14,402 bases of DNA from positions 1 through 14,402 of the forward strand of contig DFIB01000183.1 of the NCBI GenBank assembly GCA_002371375.1, in the 5' to 3' direction. This DNA is from Mageeibacillus sp. UBA3708. GTDB lineage: Bacteria > Bacillota > Clostridia > Saccharofermentanales > Saccharofermentanaceae. This document shows, one piece after another, positions 6,310 to 11,416 of this stretch. The stretch's first letter is position 1; each line of letters opens with the position of its first letter. The position numbers and the translations under genes are program-made. Below the pieces are notes generated by a model. The model saw only the letters and a list, made by a program, of their open reading frames with translations. It had not been told where the DNA came from and ran no database searches.

Positions 6310-7947
6310 TCACATTCTGATCTTAAATGTCACCGGCGCGAGCTTATATACGGCAAATAATGCGGCAGGTATATAGACAAGTGCAATTCCGGCACATATT
6401 CCGAAGAAAACAACGGCCGGCGTGCCTTTCATGTAGATCATCGCGAATAAACACAAAACATATGTGATCATGTGAACGAACTTGTACAGAGGATTCTTAA
6501 TGCTTGAGTCAGCAGTAAAAGGCTGAAGCAGATAGTACAGAACGATGTTATGCGTTGAGAAGAACAGACTCAGCATGATTACTGCCAGCGGGTACAATAT
6601 GACATCAGCAGCAGCGCCTTCTCCCGTCACTGCTGCCAGAAGCGCCACGCCGCCCGCGATCACCACGGCAGGTATCAGGTTGATCAGCACGATCCTCCTG
6701 AGCCTTCCCGCGAACACGCTCAGCAATGTCTTGGGGACCCTGTAGAACCTGTACATGAGCATTGATGAATCGCAGTTTACAAACATTGCCTCAGATGTCC
6801 TCTTGCCGGTATTGATCGCGTACATTACAAAGAGCAGAAATCCCGTGTATTCGTATAACCCGAACGATATGGCCTTTACTGATTCCGGCTCAGTGAAGAT
6901 CAGATACATCAAGACCAGTACAGCCCCCAGAGCAAGCCCTGCGGTAACAAGCACGGGCCTCATTATTATCTTGCTGTGACGCTTGAAGAAGATCGCGTTG
7001 AACAGATCGTATCCGCTCTTCCTGTTCATCAGATCACCGCCCGAAGCGTGACCCGAGATGGCCTTGCTCATCGACTCCCTGACCACCTGTGATTCGGCGT
7101 GCTGTCTGGCCTCTCTGTTGCTGATTATCATTTCGGGCGTCAGGAAAGTCTTGAACAGCAGGCGGTAATCGCCGTAGTGAACGAGGAAAAGTCCTGCAGG
7201 CACTGCAAGGATCAGCGTGACTGCAGCAAGAACGGAGAAAGTGATCTCAGGGATGACAGGCACGTAACCGGATACGGCAAGAGCAGCAATGACCGCGATA
7301 ACCGGTATTCCCACGGTGATCACCTTCACTATGCTCATTACCCTGTTGCATGACCTGTCACCTATGTGGCGCGACCTGTACCATACCTCGAATCCGGTGA
7401 AGAGCCATTTGAGTGACGCTCCGTAGATCACGTAGCAGAATACCATATAGAAAGGCAGTCCTCCGAACACGCACAGAGCGACGCTTGCAACTGCCAGATT
7501 GCCGATGAGGTGCTTGATCGACTGATAGATGAACCCTGACAACATGTAGTCACGGGCAGGCATTCTCAGCGTGAATATAGCGTGATATGTATCCTCATGA
7601 AGATCGAAAGCCTCGTTGTTCATCACCGCTCCAATAACGGGGAAAAGGATCATTACAAATACCAACAGCTGCCGGTGTGTGAACGGGGGTGTTCCTCCCT
7701 CATATCTCTCCATGATCATGGACATCTGAAGGAAGATGATGACATAATACAGGATCTTGTAAATGAAGATCCGTGCAAATTCCCTGACCCACGATATGAT
7801 CGTTATCAGGAGCTTGATCCATTCATATCTGTGGAATTCATCAGTAACCAGGAGCCTCGTCACGGGTAGCCTGCGAAGCCAGCTGATCATGCTGTTCGTC
7901 CTCACCGTAACCCTGATGAGACTGATCATCGCCCAAGTCTTCAGCAC
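6310..7947 (-). CDS. ABC exporter-type membrane protein
   Basis: 545-residue integral membrane protein, probably the permease partner of the ABC ATPase encoded just upstream. Hydrophobic segments lie near residues 45-75, 88-106, 148-178, 205-227, 230-255, 330-353, 365-384, 413-438, 448-474, 487-505 and 510-535, i.e. about ten or eleven spans. A polar cytoplasmic-looking region of about 75 residues (HYGDYRLLFKTFLTPEM to KRHSKIIM) separates two halves. It fits the loose ABC-2/YthQ-like class of Firmicute permeases, but I cannot name a subfamily or substrate. The start is GTG at 7947, with GGAGGG 9 nt upstream. It overlaps the ATPase stop by 7 nt (GTGCTGA), a sign of translational coupling. An internal ATG six codons in is a less likely start. 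Confidence 0.75.
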   Translation of the reverse strand: MLKTWAMISLIRVTVRTNSMISWLRRLPVTRLLVTDEFHRYEWIKLLITIISWVREFARIFIYKILYYVIIFLQMSMIMERYEGGTPPFTHRQLLVFVMILFPVIGAVMNNEAFDLHEDTYHAIFTLRMPARDYMLSGFIYQSIKHLIGNLAVASVALCVFGGLPFYMVFCYVIYGASLKWLFTGFEVWYRSRHIGDRSCNRVMSIVKVITVGIPVIAVIAALAVSGYVPVIPEITFSVLAAVTLILAVPAGLFLVHYGDYRLLFKTFLTPEMIISNREARQHAESQVVRESMSKAISGHASGGDLMNRKSGYDLFNAIFFKRHSKIIMRPVLVTAGLALGAVLVLMYLIFTEPESVKAISFGLYEYTGFLLFVMYAINTGKRTSEAMFVNCDSSMLMYRFYRVPKTLLSVFAGRLRRIVLINLIPAVVIAGGVALLAAVTGEGAAADVILYPLAVIMLSLFFSTHNIVLYYLLQPFTADSSIKNPLYKFVHMITYVLCLFAMIYMKGTPAVVFFGICAGIALVYIPAALFAVYKLAPVTFKIRM

Positions 7948-8651
7948 CCGGAGTCTCCCTCCTTCAGCACTTCGATGATGTGAGCCTCGAATTCTTCCCT
8001 CGTCATACTGCCCTGCTCCAGAAGCCTTAACTTGCCGTTCTTGAGCAGAACGATCCTGTCACACAAAGACAGTGCCAGCTCCATTATATGAGTCGAGAAT
8101 ATTATCGTCTTGTCCTGCTTAAGACTTCTCAACAGATCCTTCATCTCCTCAGCCACAACCACATCGAAAGAAGTGAGCGGCTCATCCAGGAGCCATATCG
8201 GGGGATTGGCGATTACCGTCAGGAGCATCATCATCTTATTCTTCATGCCGTGAGAATAATCCCTTATCAGCTTGTCGCGCGAATCGGCAGGGATATCGAC
8301 CAGATCGAGATATTCATCGACCGTCTTCACGTTCTCTATCTTGTCCTTATTGATGTCGATAAAGAACTTGATGAGCTCTCTTCCCGTCATAAAATCCGGA
8401 ACGATAGGTGTCGACAGCACATACCCGATGTCCTCGTTGCCGGCCTTCCTCAATGTGCCGTTCTCTTCAACCATGATGGTACCGCCGTCTTCTATCAGAT
8501 CTTCATTAATAAGATTGAACAAAGTAGTCTTGCCCGCACCGTTGCGGCCCAGGAGACCGTAGATATAACCGCTCTCAAACTCAAATGTTGCGCCTTTGAT
8601 AACTGCTTCCTTACCGAAGCTCTTAACAACATTATCAAGGATTAAATTCAT
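7941..8651 (-). CDS. ABC transporter ATP-binding protein
   Basis: 236-residue ATPase of an ABC exporter. Walker A is GRNGAGKTT (35-43), the signature YSHGMKN is at 132-138 (variant of LSGGQ), Walker B is IWLLDEP (152-158), the D-loop SFD follows at 161-163, and the switch His is in STHI (H188). The Q-loop region reads IGYVLSTP and lacks the usual Gln at the expected place. Length is normal for a single ABC domain. GGGGAGGGG stands about 8 nt before the ATG. The permease gene overlaps its end, so the two form one operon. The substrate is unknown. Confidence 0.9.
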   Translation of the reverse strand: MNLILDNVVKSFGKEAVIKGATFEFESGYIYGLLGRNGAGKTTLFNLINEDLIEDGGTIMVEENGTLRKAGNEDIGYVLSTPIVPDFMTGRELIKFFIDINKDKIENVKTVDEYLDLVDIPADSRDKLIRDYSHGMKNKMMMLLTVIANPPIWLLDEPLTSFDVVVAEEMKDLLRSLKQDKTIIFSTHIMELALSLCDRIVLLKNGKLRLLEQGSMTREEFEAHIIEVLKEGDSGC

Positions 8652-8652
8652 A

Positions 8653-8681
8653 TGCCAATCCCCTCCCCAAGGGAGATTATA
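8653..8681 (-). promoter_or_regulatory. Putative -10 and SD-masking hairpin upstream of the ABC ATPase
   Basis: On the minus strand TATAAT (8681 to 8676) is followed directly by CTCCC-TTG-GGGAG, a 5-bp hairpin whose 3' arm contains part of the GGGGAGGGG ribosome binding site. No good -35 is visible, and the element starts inside the 39-nt gap after the sensor-GGDEF gene. The ABC pair may thus be transcribed separately or with the upstream gene. Confidence 0.4.
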
Positions 8682-8690
8682 GCATAATGA

Positions 8691-10607
8691 TCATCCCTTT
8701 CTTCTCTCTTCATATTTACGGTTCTTTGAATTATACATCCGTTCATCCGCGACCTTGATAGCCTGTGCGATATCGAAGCTGTCATCAAGTACCGCAGTCA
8801 TGTAGCCGCTGCTCGTGGAGACCTCATACGGCTTACCGGATTCGCGATTATACTCGGCGAGATATCCGTCGATATCCTTCATTATGCTGTCGGGATCACA
8901 CTCGCTGAAGATAACAGAGAACACCTCGTCTCCGCCGAATCTCGTGGACAGGCTGTTGTCGGGAACTGCCTTGAACAGGGCTTTGGCGACTGCCGCGATC
9001 GCCCTGTCGCCTTCCGCGTGCCCGAAATTATCATTGATGTACTTGAGTCCGTCAAGGTCCGACATTATGACCGTTACCGTCTTCTTATAATTCTTGGGGT
9101 GCTTGCGGAGCTTCCTAAACTCATTCTGGAACCCGATCCTGTTATAAAGTCCTGTCAGAGGATCGTGACGGTACATCTCATCCATCTTATAAAGCAGCAT
9201 CCTCTGATACTGGATATTTACGTATCCGCCGATTCCGATACTGATCGCATTAGTTACGCCCATAGTATTCGTATAATTGGATATAAGGTAATTCCTGTAG
9301 AAATAACACACGAACCCGAAAGGTCTGTTCATGTAGTCCAGCGAATTGAATATCAGCGGATAACCGTTCTCCGTCAGTTCCAATATCCTGTTGCGCACCG
9401 AAGGCGACAGAACATCCTCGCTGAATTCAAAGTCACCGCTGATGTCAAGAGAATCCGTATTGTACTGCTCGGGATAATCGGAATCGTAGATTATGACCAG
9501 CTCCTTCGTCTCATCCTCCGGAACATCCTCCGTAAAGTAATTCGCGCCCTCCGCGAAACATTTCCTGTCAACAACAGCCAGAAGATTATCGGTCTTATAC
9601 GACCTCAGGGGCAGCACCAGTTCTCCGGGACTGCCGCTAATCTGCATCGATGTCGTGATCAGCTGAAGCACGCGGTTGTCATCGTTATTGCGCGCGAAGC
9701 TCTCCTTGAACCAGTCACGCAGGATCTGGGGATGCTCCGAATGCTCCGGACAACCGCACGATTCATTCGCAATGAATGTGGGAGTTATTATCTCATCATA
9801 GCACTCTCTGGTGGCAACAGCCTTCAGAACCGCCTCCGCCGTCACGTCGGCAAGAGCGAGAATGTCGCACGACGCAGTTGTGATCTTAGGAGATGTGAAA
9901 TATATCTCGTCGTAACCGTCAAATCCCGATACGACAACATCTTCGGGAACCCTATATCCCTCCTCCGTCAGCATCTCGGTAACCGTGATCGCCATGATGT
10001 CATTGGCGCAGATAATGGCCTTGGGCAGCACACCCCTCGACAGCAGCGCCCTCGTAGCGACCCTGCACGGATCTGCCCAGAAATGGCCGTAACTCACCAT
10101 ATTCCTGTCGAAACGTATACCGTTCTCACTCAACACCTTCTTAAACACGGCGATCCTGCTGTCAGAGAACCTGTTATTCGGATGCCCCGCCATCATATGA
10201 ACATCCCTGATCCCGTGATGCTCTATGACATGACGGACAACCTTCTCAAATCCGGCCTCGTAATCGTAGGTAATACAGGACGCCCCCTCATACCTGCCGT
10301 CTGCAATAACAACGGGAATGTCGTATTCCTGCGAGTGACCTATGATCTTCCTGGCTATCTTATGGCTCTTGATCTTCTCGTCCATGATGATCACGGCATC
10401 TATGAAGCTGTACGGTATAAGATCAAAAACATACCTCTCCGTGGCCTGGCGGTCTTCTTCCCAGTAGATATCGGAATTGATGGCAAAGATAAGGATGGAA
10501 TATCCTTCCTTCTTCAGCAGCTCATTAAGCCTGACGATGTAGCCGTGTATCTGCGGATCATAAACTCTTGATGTGCAAAGAGCTATCAGCTTCCTGCCAT
10601 TGATCAT
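8691..10607 (-). CDS. LacI-type ligand-binding domain fused to GGDEF (putative diguanylate cyclase)
   Basis: 638-residue protein. Residues about 5-285 resemble the periplasmic-binding-like ligand domain of LacI/PurR regulators (LIALCTSRVYDPQIHGYIVRLNELLKKEGYSI, then AIICANDIMAITVTEMLTEEGYRVPEDVVVSGFDGYDEI). The DNA-binding helix-turn-helix is missing: the protein starts directly at the first strand. Residues about 290-480 are an unassigned linking domain. Residues 480-635 are a GGDEF domain: DPLTGLYNR (482-490), SDLDGLKYINDNFGH, RFGGDEV (556-562). The motif is GGDEV rather than GGDEF, and no RxxD inhibitory site precedes it. No signal peptide or membrane span is seen, so it should sense a cytosolic ligand and make (or bind) a cyclic dinucleotide. 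SD GGAGG is 7 nt before the ATG. Its upstream region holds the A array; the ABC pair follows 39 nt downstream. Confidence 0.85.
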   Translation of the reverse strand: MINGRKLIALCTSRVYDPQIHGYIVRLNELLKKEGYSILIFAINSDIYWEEDRQATERYVFDLIPYSFIDAVIIMDEKIKSHKIARKIIGHSQEYDIPVVIADGRYEGASCITYDYEAGFEKVVRHVIEHHGIRDVHMMAGHPNNRFSDSRIAVFKKVLSENGIRFDRNMVSYGHFWADPCRVATRALLSRGVLPKAIICANDIMAITVTEMLTEEGYRVPEDVVVSGFDGYDEIYFTSPKITTASCDILALADVTAEAVLKAVATRECYDEIITPTFIANESCGCPEHSEHPQILRDWFKESFARNNDDNRVLQLITTSMQISGSPGELVLPLRSYKTDNLLAVVDRKCFAEGANYFTEDVPEDETKELVIIYDSDYPEQYNTDSLDISGDFEFSEDVLSPSVRNRILELTENGYPLIFNSLDYMNRPFGFVCYFYRNYLISNYTNTMGVTNAISIGIGGYVNIQYQRMLLYKMDEMYRHDPLTGLYNRIGFQNEFRKLRKHPKNYKKTVTVIMSDLDGLKYINDNFGHAEGDRAIAAVAKALFKAVPDNSLSTRFGGDEVFSVIFSECDPDSIMKDIDGYLAEYNRESGKPYEVSTSSGYMTAVLDDSFDIAQAIKVADERMYNSKNRKYEERRKG

Positions 10608-10639
10608 ATTCCGGCCTCCGGTTCCAATATGACTCTATG

Positions 10640-11135
10640 ATAACACGGGCGGGCGTGTTATAGGGAACGAATTTGGCGCGGAGCACGTCGAAATTCTCCG
10701 CAGAAAGAACGCCGGTGGCGTTATAGGAGAGGAGAATTTTGGCAGGATTACGTCCGGATTCTCCGCAGAAGAACGCCGGTGGCGTTATGGGAGAGGAGAA
10801 TTTTGGCAGGATTACGTCTGAATTCTCCGCAGAAAGAACGCCAGTGGCGTTATAGGAGAGGAGAATTTTGGCAGGATTACGTCCGGATTCTCCGCAAAAG
10901 AACGCCAGTGGCGTTATGGGAGAGGAGAATTTTGGCAGGATTACGTCCGGATTCTCCGCAGAAAGAACGCCAGTGGCGTTATAGGAGAGGAGAATTTTGG
11001 CAGGATTACGTCCGGATTCTCCGCAAAAGAACGCCAGTGGCGTTACGGCAGAGGAGAATTTTGGCAGGATTACGTCCGGATTCTCCGCAAAAGAACGCCA
11101 GTGGCGTTACGGCAGAGGAGAATCCGGCATGGTTC
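10640..11135. repeat. Family A tandem repeat array, right copy
   Basis: Seven unit starts (GAACGCC at 10707, 10771, 10836, 10900, 10965, 11029 and 11093) spaced 64, 65, 64, 65, 64 and 64 bp. They are preceded by a degenerate unit (10640-10706) whose hairpin is ATAACACG (10640-10647)/CGTGTTAT (10654-10661). The last unit breaks off after GGAGAAT (~11122). Each unit holds AACGCC/GGCGTT nested within ATTCTCC/GGAGAAT and a conserved linker beginning TTTGGCAGGATTACGTC. Between-unit changes are few (A/G in the loop; ATAGGAG, ATGGGAG or ACGGCAG after the stem). Unit length is not a multiple of three, and the linkers do not vary, so it is neither a coding repeat nor a CRISPR array. Confidence 0.9.
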
Positions 11136-11139
11136 GGTG

Positions 11140-11303
11140 CTGCGGATATCAGTCGTATAGGCGACAGGCTGCCCGCTTTACTTTACTCACAGAATCATTC
11201 ACAGATTTTGCTTATTTTTGTGTACGATTCTGTGAGTGCGACGAATCGTGAATTTGTTAACGGTACCTCAGTCGATCAAGTCACTCAGGCCACCACCAGT
11301 AAA
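11140..11303. other. Composite-block spacer with two interleaved dyads
   Basis: It begins with the 23-nt sequence shared with 131-153. It then carries material absent from the left block, including ACTCACAGAATC (11185-11196)/GATTCTGTGAGT (11226-11237), a perfect 12-bp dyad, and ATTCACAGATT (11197-11207)/AATCGTGAAT (11244-11253), a 10-bp dyad with one bulge. The two are interleaved. Its last part (CAAGTCACTC, CCACCAGT) matches the flank of the other B copies. Confidence 0.55.
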
Positions 11304-11412
11304 GCCTGCAGCAGCTTGCGAGCGGACTTCCGCAGATGCGCACAGCGCCGGTTTCGGTTTGCACTTAGCAAATGTGCGCGTCGAGGACTGTAGCGAGCAA
11401 GCTGCTGCAGGC
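11304..11412. repeat. Family B long-hairpin element, copy 3, at the end of carB-dapF
   Basis: The outer arms GCCTGCAGCAGCTTGC (11304-11319) and GCAAGCTGCTGCAGGC (11397-11412) form a perfect 16-bp stem. The inner arms TGCGCAC (11337-11343) and GTGCGC (11374-11379) differ in sequence from those of copies 1 and 2 but still pair. The conserved GCGAGCGGACTTCCGCAG and GAGGACTGTAGCGAGCAA blocks are present. The element starts 4 nt past the stop codon of the minus-strand fusion gene and is the only terminator-like structure there. Confidence 0.8.
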
Positions 11413-11416
11413 GCCT

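Noticed and set aside
9018..10571. A 517-codon frame antisense to the sensor-GGDEF gene
   Set aside because: It is a codon-bias shadow: the opposite strand encodes clear LacI-like and GGDEF domains with a good ribosome binding site.
10640..10661. LacI-type operator upstream of the sensor-GGDEF gene
   Set aside because: The 8-bp dyad lines up with the hairpin of a degenerate first A unit, so the repeat explains it better; the neighbouring protein also lacks a DNA-binding domain.
10707..11135. CRISPR array
   Set aside because: Units are 64-65 bp and conserved throughout, including the linkers; there are no variable spacers and no cas genes.
10779..11393. A 204-codon plus-strand reading frame over the A array
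   Set aside because: Its repeated peptide is just the tandem DNA repeat read through; the unit length is not a multiple of three, so the frame shifts between units, and no ribosome binding site or known domain is seen.
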